A stretch of 64,000 nucleotides of DNA from Poronia punctata (lineage: Eukaryota; Ascomycota; Sordariomycetes; Xylariales; Xylariaceae), in assembly GCA_022579005.1 (NCBI GenBank), contig MU401548.1, positions 62,001 to 126,000 on the forward strand, read 5' to 3'. Under the pieces are notes generated by a model. It searched no databases. It was not told where the DNA came from and saw only the letters and a list, made by a program, of their open reading frames with translations. Below, piece after piece: positions 37,183 to 48,410 of the stretch; the first letter of the stretch is position 1; each line of letters begins with the position of its first letter. Made by a program: the position numbers and the translations under genes.

Positions 37183-37436
37183 GTCCGTTGGACGAAATGA
37201 TAAGCATATCGATCTTGAAGATATCCTAGATCTACAGCGCTCATGCGCGACACGGCGGCATCGGTATCGGTTCCTTGGATTGTGGCGTCGTGAGTGGCAG
37301 CCGAATCCGGAGTGGATGGGGCACCGCCTTGGCCCCGGCCTCGGCCTCGAGTGCGGCCCCGGATTCCGGAACCACCTCTACTTCCCCCTCGGAGGGTGAG
37401 CAAGTTCGGAATGGAAGGGGCAGACATCCCTGACAT
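36234..37436 (-). CDS. ppm1: Leucine carboxyl methyltransferase 1 (PP2A methyltransferase)
   Basis: This SAM-dependent enzyme methylates the C-terminal leucine of the PP2A catalytic subunit and so controls PP2A holoenzyme assembly in the cytosol. Exons 37115-37436 and 36234-37039 give 1128 nt or 375 residues. The join [23 protein letters not shown] is the conserved family core. Motifs: [19 protein letters not shown], the SAM-binding [16 protein letters not shown] (134-149), [25 protein letters not shown], and [25 protein letters not shown]. The N-terminus is odd: an RG-rich stretch (residues 15-37) and a Gly-Met array (86-95) encoded by an ATGGGC hexamer repeat just before [13 protein letters not shown] second in-frame ATG (codon 4) is also possible as the start. 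Confidence 0.93.
37153..37190 (-). repeat. In-frame ATGGGC hexamer array in PPM1
   Basis: The plus strand shows five to six copies of CCCATG. On the coding strand this gives five Gly-Met pairs within PPM1. The same unit occurs in ORC4 (26952-26978). Confidence 0.88.
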
Positions 37437-38266
37437 TATGGGAGTTACGACTGGTCTTTATGATGTGTTAACCAAGCATGAAGATGACGACAAAATAGCT
37501 TTATATGAATAACTTGAAGCTTTTTTTCTTGAAAGGTCGGTTGTCTATGCGATGGGGGAGCACACCAACAATGCTTTTGCAGAACCCCCAAATTTGGAGA
37601 TCGCGGTGACGCAGTAGGGGCGACCCCACTGGGAACCTAAAAATATAGATCACAGTTTATATACTGTAAAATGTAGTTCTTGTATCTCCGTACACTATTG
37701 GTACTTTGTACTGTAAATACAGTAATCCATCGACTTTGCCGCTGTCAGCGTGGAAGACGTTTGGCCCTAAATTGAAAAGCTGGCCAATAGAAGTGTGTTT
37801 ACGTGCCGTAGGAATACTCTATCGTCCTAGTTTACTACTCCACAACTGGAAATATCCCCCTTTGGTTACGTTGAGTACAGTGTTTAATACGCACCAGGTA
37901 CTTAGGCTGGCAGTAGAGGCTGAGCCTAGACGCCAGGTACCGCCTAAAGTAGCCCCCAACGCACAGTCACTCAGCCCTCGAAGACTTCACGGTCTACCAA
38001 TTACAAGGGGTTGACGAAGATACGTAATAAGCAGCACCCCATCTTGTCGCCGCCGCAATACGTTGAAGGCATCCATCTCACCCTCTCCCATCTTTTAATC
38101 GTCTTACTATTTTACCTTTTCCTCCCCTCCTTCTTCCTTTGTTAAACAACCCATTTTAAAAAAAAACCTTACTAGTTACCCACAGAACCTTGTATTATTC
38201 CTACTAGAACTTCTTTCTTTCTTTCGACCTTTATTAAATGCTTATTTGAGAGACATCGTCTTCATC
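37437..38266. other. Divergent promoter region of PPM1 and the membrane-protein gene
   Basis: These 830 bases lie between two divergently oriented start codons and should hold both promoters. The last ~170 bases are rich in CTTTC/TTTAC pyrimidine tracts, typical of a fungal leader. No gene is supported. Confidence 0.6.
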
Positions 38267-39380
38267 ATGTATCGCGATATCGCGACCACGCTCTACAAGC
38301 GGGGCCAGGCCTCGATGGACGGCTATCAGATGCCAGTCTGGGCTCCGGCTGTCCTGTTGCTGAACCTCATTGTCTTCCTACCGGTGACCCTCATTGTAAG
38401 AAACCAGCACCGCCATCATACGTGTATGTGATTCTCATTCATGCTAACTCGTGTGTGCTTAATAGGTCACGTATACTTTCCAACACGTCTATCCAACCCT
38501 CGCCATCGTCGAGGACCCTTCGCCTCCGACTTATGTCTCGCTTCAGGATGACGAGCGACTGAACGACGAATACAGCTCCGCTCCATCCGAACCACCCGTA
38601 GTCACGGCTTCCCTTCGCAGCACCCACCGTGCCGTCTACGCCGCCGGCGGTTGGCGATCTCTATTCCGTGGCTTCACCGCGTACATCTTCTTGGTCATTG
38701 TGCGGGGCTTCGTTTCGATAATCTTTGTTGGCGCCGGAGTCCCGCCCGTCATCGTCGTCCCTCTCGTCTCTCTCGTCTTGGTCCAACCGTATGCGGTCTG
38801 GACGCACATGATCATTTCGGCCGGTCCGAATCCGAGACCCTTCTGGAAGCGCCTGCCCCCGTTCAAGAGAACTTTCGAAGCCACGGCGCTGCCCGTACTT
38901 CTCTACGTCCTGGCCAACGAGGTTACCACTTTTATACCTCTCCTTCTCGCCGGCCTTCTCGGAATGAACATTTGGGACCCCGAAAACCCCAATGCTCTGC
39001 CCCAGGCCGATAAGCACGACGCATGGAAAGGATTCCTCGTTTTGCTCTGCGCCATCCTGACACATGTCTTTTTTGTGATTCCTGCTCAGGTTGTTCTGAC
39101 CCGGGTTCAGGCTTCTTTCCTACCTGAGGAGGAAGACACCATTGTGCCTTTCGATCGTACGTTTGGTGGCAAGGTAGAGCCCGCGATCGTCAGTGGTAAG
39201 GGCTATGTCAACATGAGCGATGCTTGGAAGAGCTTCTCTCGTGCTTCGTGGGTCCGCCTCGTCAAGCTCTACCTCAAGATTTTCGCCATCGTTGTTGCTC
39301 TCACCATGATCTGGGCTGGTATTATCATTCCCGAATATATCCTCATCGCGAACAATAGTCGCAGGGTCGATGACGTCTAG
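38267..39380 (+). CDS. Conserved fungal multi-pass membrane protein of unknown function
   Basis: Exons 38267-38395 and 38466-39380 give 1044 nt or 347 residues. The 43-codon first exon carries a TM segment (PVWAPAVLLLNLIVFLPVTLI) that continues into exon 2 (VTYTFQHVYPTL). Further hydrophobic segments lie at GFTAYIFLVIVRGFVSIIFVGAGVPPVIVVPLVSLVLVQPYAVW (probably two helices), TALPVLLYVLANEVTTFIPLLLAGLLGM, GFLVLLCAILTHVFFVIPAQVVL and LYLKIFAIVVALTMIWAGIIIPEYIL, so five or six TM helices in all. There are no catalytic motifs I recognise, and I do not know the function. The composition and clean intron make it a secure gene. The first ATG at 38267 follows a CTTTC-rich leader. Confidence 0.85.
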
Positions 39381-40263
39381 AGCGGACGTAACACACTCGA
39401 GAACGGAATCACATTAATGTATTGATAGTCTATTTTGAGGAGCTGGCGAGATCCCTTGGTTCGAATTGGCGACTTTTTTTATACGTCCCTTGAACCAGTC
39501 GTTGTATCCATTCGTGAAAGTGGAGGGGTATGTCGAAGTAGTCAATATATAGTATGTTGTTTATGGTTCCAAGCTGTTGGACACCAATACTACGAGCATA
39601 TATTTTAAAAAGAAAGTAGTTCGTTCCTGACTTGATGATAACCTAGAGCGAGGTATTACTCTTATCAACCCGCATACAGACTTGAACATTCTAAACTTGA
39701 TACCATAAGGCGTATTGTTCGTACCTACGGGCCAACAACAAGAACTCAAGGCCCACCCCTTGACCCAGGCATTTAGTTAAGAGTTGGGCGTAGTCACACT
39801 CAATGTTAGCGTATGCTCAATCGCACATATAAAGCATAGGACGACAGGGGGTCCACGTATATCAACTGTCTTGTATCCATACGGAAGCTGTTATACAATC
39901 CCAACGGAGTGCAAAGCCTATAGGTATCCATTCCCTTTAAAATGCGAGAGAAATTACCGTCCAACGGTTCAATGTCGCATGTCTAAGTCGATAACCCAAA
40001 CGCCTCCCAGAAAGAGAATTTTAAGCACGCGGCCAAATGTAACCTCTTCCCGCTAGAATATGAAAAAAGGGGGCAACCCGAGCCGTGATCTCGGGGGGGA
40101 TGGGTGACGGAGGAATGAAGGGATATATGTATAAGCGACTTCCGTCTCGGCTAACCTCGGATTACTCGGCTGTAAAGGCTAGGTAATAGCCAAAAAGGAA
40201 GTTGACGAGGCAAAAGTGCCTACGTAGGTACGGTAGTATACTCGATGAAGAGCAGTCGACTTT
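39381..40263. other. Convergent intergenic region
   Basis: These 880 bases lie between the stop codons of the membrane-protein gene (plus) and SPT3 (minus). No gene, RNA gene or notable repeat was seen. Confidence 0.6.
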
Positions 40264-41265
40264 TTAAACAAGCTTCAAAGCAGTATGTTGAGGCAACCTT
40301 GTCTGATTCAACATGGCACGAGCCTTCTTCGGCCGAGCCTGCAGCCTCCGGAAGGCTTCTTGGACATGTCTCGTCTCAACGGGGGCCTTGCCCTCGCTAG
40401 GAGGATCGAACAATCCCTGGTTCAGCTTGCGCTTCTTATTCCCGGCAGCCGCGGCCGCGGCGGCACTACTCTCCCCACCGCCGCGCTCCTTCCAGAGCTC
40501 CTCGTTCTCTTTGATCTTGATGGCTTCCTCCGTTATGGTCTGGACCATCTCGAAAGTCAGGAAGCCGAGGATGTCGACAATGTCGTCGGACGGTTTACTA
40601 TCCGTCACGACGCCGAAGCCGGCCCACTCGCGGAACCGCTTCCCCTTCCGGTACGTGAAGGAGGCCTGGCGGTACTCGGACCAGGTGACGTATTCCTCGC
40701 GCGTCATGTCGCGCGTCCGCAGATCGGCCTTGCGCAGCCGGTCCAGAGTAATCGTGTTCATCTCCTCCTCCTCCTCGTCCTCGTCCTCTTCGTCGGGGAC
40801 TTCCTGGCTGTAGAACGACGTCGGTTCCCAGGGGAGCTTGACCTTGGCGCGCTTATTCTTCTTCGCGGCCTCTTCCACGCCCGAGGGGCCGGCGCCTCCG
40901 GGCATTATTCCCATGCCGCCGCCGCCGACGCCGCCGGGGTCGTCGGCCACGCCGAGATCGGCGTCGCCGCCTTTCTCGTCCGAGTCCTTGGCGCTTTTGC
41001 GCACGTCCTTCCAGGATAAGAAAGTGCGGAGACGCGAGACCTTGGGCGCGTCGTCCCGGATCTGGAAGATCAGGTCGTTGACCGTTATGGTGCGGGAGCC
41101 GCGGCGGGCGGCGAGTTCCGTGCAGTTGCGCAGCATCTCGATGACTTGTTGGCGGACGATCTCCTCGATCATGGCGGTCGTGTCTGGTGCTACCTCCCCC
41201 GTCTCGCCCGAGACGTACATCATCTGCTGGATCTCCTGGCGGTATTTCTGTTGCTTTTCCGCCAT
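40264..41265 (-). CDS. spt3: SAGA complex subunit SPT3
   Basis: SPT3 is a histone-fold subunit of the SAGA coactivator that helps deliver TBP to promoters in the nucleus. A single exon of 1002 nt encodes 333 residues, similar to yeast Spt3 (337). The N-terminal histone fold is clear ([83 protein letters not shown]). A Gly-rich linker and an acidic run ([12 protein letters not shown]) follow, then [35 protein letters not shown] and the second histone fold ([26 protein letters not shown]). A short poly-Ala stretch precedes a basic [12 protein letters not shown] segment. Two-fold architecture and order are those of SPT3, not TAF13 or TAF11 alone. The gene is intronless. A 244-codon antisense frame is a shadow. 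Confidence 0.96.
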   Translation of the reverse strand: MAEKQQKYRQEIQQMMYVSGETGEVAPDTTAMIEEIVRQQVIEMLRNCTELAARRGSRTITVNDLIFQIRDDAPKVSRLRTFLSWKDVRKSAKDSDEKGGDADLGVADDPGGVGGGGMGIMPGGAGPSGVEEAAKKNKRAKVKLPWEPTSFYSQEVPDEEDEDEEEEEMNTITLDRLRKADLRTRDMTREEYVTWSEYRQASFTYRKGKRFREWAGFGVVTDSKPSDDIVDILGFLTFEMVQTITEEAIKIKENEELWKERGGGESSAAAAAAAGNKKRKLNQGLFDPPSEGKAPVETRHVQEAFRRLQARPKKARAMLNQTRLPQHTALKLV

Positions 41266-42385
41266 TTTTTTTTTTGCGAAAGTGTCCTTTCTTAAAAATG
41301 GATAGGGGTTACGTGTAAAAAGCGAAGTTTTTTAAGATACGGTTGATTTAGCTAAAGAATGGTGAAGCCAAGATTGTATCTAGTTGTTGCTTTGTGATGA
41401 GAGTAGGTAGGTAGTTGTGAAAGTGGTAATGGTAGTAGCAAATGGTTGCTGGGAAATCCCAATTGTTTTTGGAAGATTTAAAGCATTGCCAAACCCAAGA
41501 AAACCCCCTCGTCACAACTGACAGTCTAGTAATGATGGAAGCTGTACGACGCAGATAACGTGGATGAATTGTGAGTCTAGAGGAGCTTTTGGATGTTTGT
41601 ATCTTATGATTCACAGGTATAATACCTATACGTACACGTACTCGTAAGTAAGTTTGATATGGAGATTGTTTGGATGAGGGAATCCCAAGCCAGGGGGCCG
41701 GAGCAGGCAAGCGCAGGATGTGGATACACTTCCTAGATAGGCTAAGTCTGGTGGCCTTGTAACAGACCTCGCAACACCACCTGCAGTAATTTTACCCCAC
41801 TACCCCGCTACAAGTTTGACGTTTCACTTGTAGTCGTCTTCACCTTGACATTGACAGGCACGGACAGACACTCAGGGTCGTTCGAGGCACAAAGTGCCAG
41901 CATCAACACTAGCACTCCCTGAAAATAATATATAATGGCAATTGGAGTTAAAGGGAAAACCCTATGGGAACTCTCATCGCTTAGCATTATCCTACGATAT
42001 AGGCCGGTAGCATATGAATAATGAGGATGGCACGTTTCAAGTCAACCGTAAATAGAGAGAGGATAGACAATAGGGGTGCTGTCAATATATAATCTTTCTC
42101 TTCTCTTTTATAGGACGACTGCACCCGAGGTATGCCGATTAAAGCAAGCAGCAGCAAGCCTTGTAAAGCTGGATTTAGGTGGTAGTTTATATTCATCGGT
42201 GGGGAACCATCAACGACAGAGCAGGGACAGGTTCATCAGCACCTTCTTATTTCCAACGGTGAATTTACTTACTCTTTACCTACATCACATGTAAGATGAT
42301 AGACCAATTTTCAAAGAGTTTCTAGTCTTCTGGTGCTCTTTTTTTTTACTAACCTAGCGATTCCCAACCAACATATTCTCATATC
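41266..42385. other. Intergenic between SPT3 and the phosphatase pseudogene
   Basis: This 1.1 kb divergent spacer contains the SPT3 promoter, with a TACTCGTA word at 41639. No gene is supported. Confidence 0.6.
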
Positions 42386-42520
42386 ATGGCGCCAGACTCT
42401 CGCATCATCATAACCAGGCACGCTCAAGCCGAACATAATGTCCACTTAGACTATTCTAGTACGTCATGTCATAAAATGATATCATCAGATGGGCCTTTTC
42501 TTTCTTTCTTTTTTTGGGAT

Positions 42521-42557
<37 letters not shown>

Positions 42558-43141
42558 GCAACGACTAACAGACATTTGGAGTACCCGATCCCCCTCTCAC
42601 CCCTTTGGGAATCAAGCAAGCCGCCTCACTAGCCCCGCCAATTACCGGGGTTACAACAAGAAGCCGACCTAGTCGTCACATCACCACTCAAGCGTACGCT
42701 AGAGACGACACGTATACCGTAGGCTGGGCACCAGCAATCCAACGGCTCGGCGGCTTACGAAACGTCGTATGTCTGCCCGAGGCGCAAGAAAGCAACGGGT
42801 ACCCATGCGACACGGGCTCGTCTAGGGAGGCGCTAGAACGCGACCCCGAGCTCGCCAGGTTCGATTTCGCCCGTCTGACGCCCGACTGGACTAGTAAAAG
42901 GGGTATATGGGCGCCCATTGAACCGGCGTTGGTCGATCGCGCCGCGTGGGTGAGGAGGTTTTTTTTACGTGATCGGCCGGAGAAGAATACCTATCGTGCT
43001 TGTGGGGCACGGGAGTTTTATAAGAGCCTATTATGCTGCATCTTTGGGAATATATCTTTGACGCCCGGTTCCCTCGGTCCTACAGATTTAATTATTCGGG
43101 ATGGTTATCAAGACTTTGAATGGTTTTCCCCGTCCAACTGA
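42386..43141 (+). pseudogene. Frameshifted histidine-phosphatase (phosphoglycerate-mutase-like) gene
   Basis: The gene starts normally: exon 1 at 42386-42458 (MAPDSRIIITRHAQAEHNVHLDYS, with the catalytic RH motif), an intron containing an (AAC)n array, and exon 2 from 42582 (IPDPPLTPLGIKQAASLAPPIT). The frame is then broken. The conserved block QEADLVVTSPLKRTLETT lies one frame off at about 42657-42710. The original frame resumes with VGWAPAIQRLGGLRNVVCLPEAQESN...GYPCDTGSSREAL...LTPDWTSKRGIW...WVRRFF. It breaks again at about 42986, where the second catalytic histidine block IPIVLVGHGSFIRAYYA is again off frame, and soon meets a stop. Three shifts in one ~560-base exon, against no shift in any other gene here, favour a real pseudogene over sequencing error. 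Function when intact: cytosolic 2-histidine phosphatase of unknown substrate. Confidence 0.8.
42521..42557. repeat. (AAC)n microsatellite
   Basis: About twelve AAC units lie inside the presumed intron of the phosphatase pseudogene. This microsatellite reads as poly-Asn in one frame. Confidence 0.9.
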
Positions 43142-45485
43142 GCGTTCCTGGCAGTCACGCATATCCGGAGCTCCATGTTCTCCTATCTCATCCTGCTAAG
43201 AGTCCTTGAATAGAAACAAGATGAAGAAGCGGTAAATTAAAAGTGTTATTTTCAAATATAAAATATCTAGAGATCAAATAGGGGATTTCGCATTCTCCCA
43301 AGTAAGTACCTAGCAGCCAGCACCACACTCGCGGCTTTCTAGGGACGCGAAACGCTTCACGATTGTCAAAGGGCCACTCGTGCCCGTCGCCGTTCCCAGT
43401 TCTTTTATAAGGGGTCTTGACGTTAGGAGGTACCTACCTACGTTAAGGACTACTTGGGAGATATGATGAGACGGAAAAGGTTGGTGTTGTGTGTGTGGTT
43501 GTGATGGCCAATGGGTTCTGCTATTTGGAAAGATGATATGTAAGGAAAGTCACGAGGAAGGTAGTGAGGTGTATATGTAGCTGTGGTGTAGATCTTCCTT
43601 TTGCGGTTCGAGGTGAATATTTGGGATCTTTTAGTCGCTTCCGTCGAAGATGGGTTTTCATAGGGACCGCATTTTATCGACTACAGGGTAGTTCAGGGGT
43701 TAAATGTTTCATTCGTTTCCCCAGTGGGAACGTACTCGTAAGCTCTTTCCGCGGAGTACCTACATATAAAGCCGACGTTACACAGCGGGGGGCGGGAACG
43801 GCAGCGGGGTTTATAGTCACACGGGCCGAGTACGGAGCCGAACGGTGGGGTAGAGTATCGGGATATTCTAGGGTTCATCCCAGTATTGTTATTGCGCAAT
43901 AGGGGGGCCGTGGGTTAGAGGTAGGTATGTAACCCGCCTCAGGTCAAGAGAGGTATTGTATGTATAGTAAGTAGGTAAGCAGGTGGTTTGACCATACCTT
44001 ACCATTCACGGCCCTATCTTGAAGACTCGGACAGTTAATTGTGTGTAGATAGCTTGGACAAGTTTAACTGCATACATTCACGATATCTGAGACTTATATC
44101 AGTCGTGCACCGGTCTACCTAAATAATAGTCGCCGTGTAACGTAAAAAATAAAGCATAAAGACCTAGAAATAAGCGTTGACAAGTAATGGCTCTCCTTTT
44201 ACTTTCAATACAACCCCAAGTTGGGCAGCCCAATTATAGTGTGCTGAATAAGCAGTACGATCTCATGAGTCTAGGTATGCGCAGGTTAGGTAAGATGCAA
44301 TGGATGATTGATCAGCATCGCAGTTAACAAACCCGACAGTTGTAGGGTTGGACGCGGGAGATCATCACGCAACGTCGAGATTCTTCTGGAAAAGAATCTC
44401 GGTTTCGACCGGATCGGCGGCATGGCATGTTGTGCATTACATACCTTCATAAATCATACAGGATTTGATGCAGGCAGGCATTCGGGGAGGACAGAAAACA
44501 AGAAATAAATCGCAGGATATAAATCTACCTTCTTCATTCAGCTCTAACTGGCGAGGCAGATTAGTTACTTGACGGTAACCTAGCCAAAAATCAGACAGAC
44601 ATGGTCGGCCGAGGTGGTCACCCGAAGTGCCCCCCCCCCCCCCCGCCTTGAATAATACACATAAAGGAGATTGATTTATATGCAAGGATGATTATATTTC
44701 CGGTATCTAGACGTGAACCTGAAACAAACATACACATATATATGCAGGAACGAGAGAGATGTCCCTGCATGTGTGTAAATTACGGATTACCAACTTTACC
44801 CACTTAGACGAGGCAACACCTTGACTCGAGGGGCTGGGTTGACGATATGATCTCGTGAGCATGCATATCTTGCCGCCATCTATTTCTACTAGTAAATATT
44901 TCGCCATATCATGTGCCACAACTACACTCACTACCACTCATCCTGCACCTAGGTTAGATAGTACATTCAAAGTAAGTAACCAAGTAAGCTGACAGCGCCT
45001 GGGAAGCCCCTGCTATGTAAGTACACATAAAACGGTCAGCTTTAAATAGCATCAAAATATAGACACACCTTATCCGGATCTTTATGCAGGTTTTTTTTTT
45101 CTTTCTTCCAGAAATAAAAACATCCATCTCCTCTTCATTTCAACCTTTCAAGCAGTTGCCTATAGCAGCAGGAGGCAACACCATCCCCATCCCCCCTTGT
45201 TCAATTAAGCTCAAAACTAGTAAAAAGATCTGCCGATCTGTGGAGACCCCCGTCTAGTTACCTAGACTAACCTTAGCCTCTTCTAACCTAGGTAAGTCGT
45301 TCGGCATAGGACTAAGAGCCCATCCTTTTTTTTTTCTTTCTGTTTAATTTCTACCTACCTACTTACCTACCTGCCTAGGCGAGATAGGTATCTGTACGCG
45401 CACGCGAGGCTAGATTGTACGTGTAGCGAGTGTTGTCGGGTGATTATGAACCGGATGTTCTAGTAAGACTATACTAGGTAGGTAT
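43142..45485. other. Gene-free region left of the TIR element
   Basis: These 2.3 kb have no supportable gene. They hold a 15-C run at 44630-44644, a TACTCGTA word at 43733, and dense TACCTA/CCTAGG words at 45280-45390. The gene-poor tract continues through the TIR element to 48410. Confidence 0.6.
44630..44644. repeat. C homopolymer, 15 nt
   Basis: This is an uninterrupted C run in gene-free sequence. Confidence 0.9.
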
Positions 45486-45715
45486 ATTACCGTGTGGTGC
45501 CCTTAATTAGAGACGATTACCGTAATGATCTAGGCTTTTAGCACCGTCTTGAAATTCTTGTAACTGTCTTTATAATCTAAGATAATTATAGTAATGTTTT
45601 TTTATAGTATACTGTCTTTTTTAATTAGATAGTCTTTTAATAAGTATAATCTTTAAAAATAAAAACGATTTTAAGCTAAATAAAACGGTCTTAGCTAGCT
45701 AAAAATGGTTTTAGC

Positions 45716-45786
45716 AGCTAAAGTGGTTTTTGTTAGCTAAAGTGGTTTCTGTTAGCTAAAGTGGTCTTTATTAGCTAAAGTAGTAT
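45716..45786 (+). repeat. Tandem TTAGCTAAAGTGGTTTYTG-type units
   Basis: Four imperfect copies of a ~21-bp unit follow one another inside the TIR element. Differences between copies are mainly C/T changes. Confidence 0.7.
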
Positions 45787-45847
45787 TTATAAACCTATTT
45801 ACTTATATACTTACTTACTTATATAATATACTTAGTTAGCGTAGCTA

Positions 45848-46210
45848 TTTTAACACCTTTGCAGCTATACCTATACCTTTGTAGCTAACCTTTGCAGCTG
45901 ATTTAATTAGACCTATACCTTTGCAGCTATTTTAACACTTTTGCAGCTATTCTAACACCTTTGCAGCTATTTTAATACCTTTATAGCCAATCTAGCTAAA
46001 CTTACACCTTTGTAGCCGATTTAATTAGACTTATACTTACGCAGCTAAACCTATACCTATACCTTTATAGCTAATCTAGCTAGACTTACACCTTTATAGC
46101 CAATTTAATTAAACTTATATCTACGCAGCTGACCTAGCTAAAGAAAATCCTTGCTTGCGCAGCCGGATTTAGCTATACTAAGGGCCAGCCTGCGCAGCTA
46201 AATTAAGCTA
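45848..46210 (+). repeat. Diverged CCTTTGCAGCTA interspersed units
   Basis: About a dozen imperfect repeats built on ACCTTTGCAGCTA / ACCTTTATAGCCAATCTAGCTA with variable spacing occupy the middle of the TIR element. Confidence 0.65.
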
Positions 46211-46399
46211 TACTTACACTTATACCTATACTTATAACTATAATTGCAATTGCAATTGCTTTTTTAAACACTTAAAGTATAATAACAATTAACCCTTTGC
46301 ACGTATATATAAAATAACCTGCGTAGTATAGTAGTTAAGTACTTAGTATGTAATAATGATATAATATATATAAACTACTAGTTTAAACCTTAACCTTTG

Positions 46400-46424
46400 C
46401 AAAAAAAAAAAAAAAAAAAAAAAA
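46400..46424. repeat. A homopolymer, about 25 nt
   Basis: This poly-A run lies in the right half of the TIR element. It is not adjacent to a terminus, so it does not suggest a retroposon tail. Confidence 0.85.
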
Positions 46425-48186
46425 TATAGTATAAATAGTAGCAATAAGTTAGATTTACTATATACATATAGTATAAGATATAGCTATAAGAATATTTCTT
46501 TTTTAATTTATAATTTTTTCTAAAACTGTCTCTATCTAGAGACGATTACTAAAAGATTAGACTATTTTAAAATTAGTACTGTCTTTGCCGTAAGACGCGC
46601 AGCTGATTATGACCACCTAGAGATCGTCTTGCGATTTGGAGATTATTACTGTGATCGTCTTATACAGAGGGTGCCACACGGTAATGTAGCTAATAAGTTA
46701 GAGAGTCCTCTGGTGGGATTAAAACCTTTTACCTACCTACTTACCAACTCGCTGCACGGACAATTAGTTAATATTCACCTGCTGGGCCAATCTTTTTACT
46801 CGTACTGGCACGACTGGTAAGTGGGTTCAAGAGGTAATACCTACCTTACCTACTCGTAGTTTGATATTACCTAACCTAGCGCACGTGGGCTAAAAATGGG
46901 GGGAAGGGGGGGGGGGCTTGTTTTGCCCTATTGTTTTCCAGCTGAGCTATAAATAAATAAATAAATAAATAAATACAAGGTCTCGGTAATTCGGGTTAGC
47001 ACCGTTGTAATAGCCCTACGAGATGAAGGAAGGATTCAAAATTAAACCACTTAACATACAACGTACACGTACGAGATCTAACCTAGACTCAGACAGGTTG
47101 CTAGATTCCTAATCCAGCGAGGAAGGCAGACTAGGGGACTAGGTAGGTGGTTATGATACCTACCTAGCAACCGCGCGGCCGATGAGGGCACAGCCTGTGA
47201 GAATGCAAGGCCTCCTCCTGGTGGCTGAAATCTAGGTTAGGTACTAGTTAATAACAACTCAAGCTTACGAGTGCAAGCGGTAGGAATACTGATGAGATAG
47301 TCATAGAACCCGCTTGGACCGGCACACGTCGCGTAAAAGCTTATAAGCATAGGACTTGACTAACCTAGGTTAGTACCTTGGCGACTAAAAAGAGGAAGGG
47401 TTTCTTGCGAAACAGGGGTAAATGGGTACTAGGTAGGTTAGCTAATACCAACCAACTATGGGATGGATGGATGGATGGCCGATGGCGCAAGCTTCACTTC
47501 TATCTTTGTAAAGCTCGCGAGTCGCGACAGCTCACCGTTCATTCTAACCTTGGCGAATCGTCAGCAATGCAAGTACAGCCCTAAACATCGAACGGTTGAT
47601 TAGTCAAAAGACTGGAAAAAGATGGACTGATCATGCTTTGTATAGTATCTATGGTAAGCTAAGGGCGTAATTAAGGGGTGCCGGCGGGAGCTCAACAGAT
47701 AGATGTTTCAAGTACCTATCAAGCATCTTCGTCCGATACCTCTATCGCTACGATGTAGGTTCCCACATCTCTCGACCCGGATCCGCCGAGTAGGTAGGTA
47801 TTCTAACATTGACCCCCACTCCGCATAACGGCATCGGAAGACCTCACTTGACTCTAGACTTGAACACAGAAAGAAAAAAAAGAGTGAGATGGATCTCGCA
47901 CCCGCTAGACGCCAGCACAGCCCTACGTTAGGATCAATGAATCCTGCCATTAGTGTAGGTAGAGAATCAAGTTATAAGCTAGAGGGTAGGTAACGTTTCG
48001 TGGCTGCATCAGCTAACCCTTGTTGCCAAATGGCGATAACCACCTACCCTTTCCGTAGACCTTCCCCCTGGAGCAACCGGCCCACCTCATGTGAAAGCTG
48101 GGCATGAATCCTGTCAAGGAGAAATCTGCCTTTGAGAACAATGTTTGCGTAGACACACTCGATGTCTACCTACCTACCTACCATGG

Positions 48187-48217
<31 letters not shown>

Positions 48218-48220
48218 AGA
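48187..48220. repeat. (GA)n tract
   Basis: This is a GA dinucleotide array with a degenerate AAAGA end, about 190 bp upstream of the neprosin start. Such tracts are common in fungal promoters. Confidence 0.85.
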
Positions 48221-48280
48221 CCTGGGTTAGGTTATCGCCGACAGGGGACTGACTGGGGGGGAAAAAAGGGATCATCGAGA

Positions 48281-48290
48281 TATATAAATA
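48281..48290 (+). promoter_or_regulatory. Probable TATA box of the neprosin gene
   Basis: TATATAAATA lies 120 bp upstream of the ATG at 48411, followed by a CT-rich leader. Confidence 0.55.
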
Positions 48291-48410
48291 TCCCGCTTCC
48301 CTTCCCGGAGAGATGATATTGTCTTTTTTGATCTTCATCCCAACCAAGCAGCAGTTTCATTCTCATCTTCATTTGGGTGAATTCTCTTTCTTCTTTGCTT
48401 CCCCATCATC

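Larger units (their letters stand above)
45486..46685. mobile_element. AT-rich 1.2 kb element with terminal inverted repeats (MITE-like or decayed DNA transposon)
   Basis: The two ends are inverted copies. The first 46 bases (from 45486, ATTACCGTGTGG...) match the reverse complement of the last 46 (ending CCACACGGTAAT at 46685) at 35 positions, with the outermost 12 identical. If the element proper begins at CCGTGTGG, both ends abut TA, the target duplication expected of Tc1/mariner-pogo elements. The interior is strongly AT-rich with no transposase ORF. It contains tandem ~21-bp units (TTAGCTAAAGTGGTTTYTG, 45716-45785), many CCTTTGCAGCTA-like repeats (45850-46210), and a poly-A run. TpA-rich decay would fit repeat-induced point mutation of an older element. 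It could also be a non-autonomous (MITE) family with satellite-like interior. Confidence 0.62.
46686..48410. other. Gene-free region right of the TIR element and neprosin promoter
   Basis: This 1.7 kb contains TACTCGTA at 46797 and 46851, an (AAAT)n tract at 46950-46974, (ATGG)n at 47458-47478, TACC tandem repeats at 48166-48182, a GA-rich tract, and a TATA box before the neprosin gene. No gene is supported. Confidence 0.6.

Noticed and set aside
40285..41019. 244-codon open frame antisense to SPT3
   Set aside because: SPT3 on the other strand has two histone folds; this frame is its GC-rich shadow.
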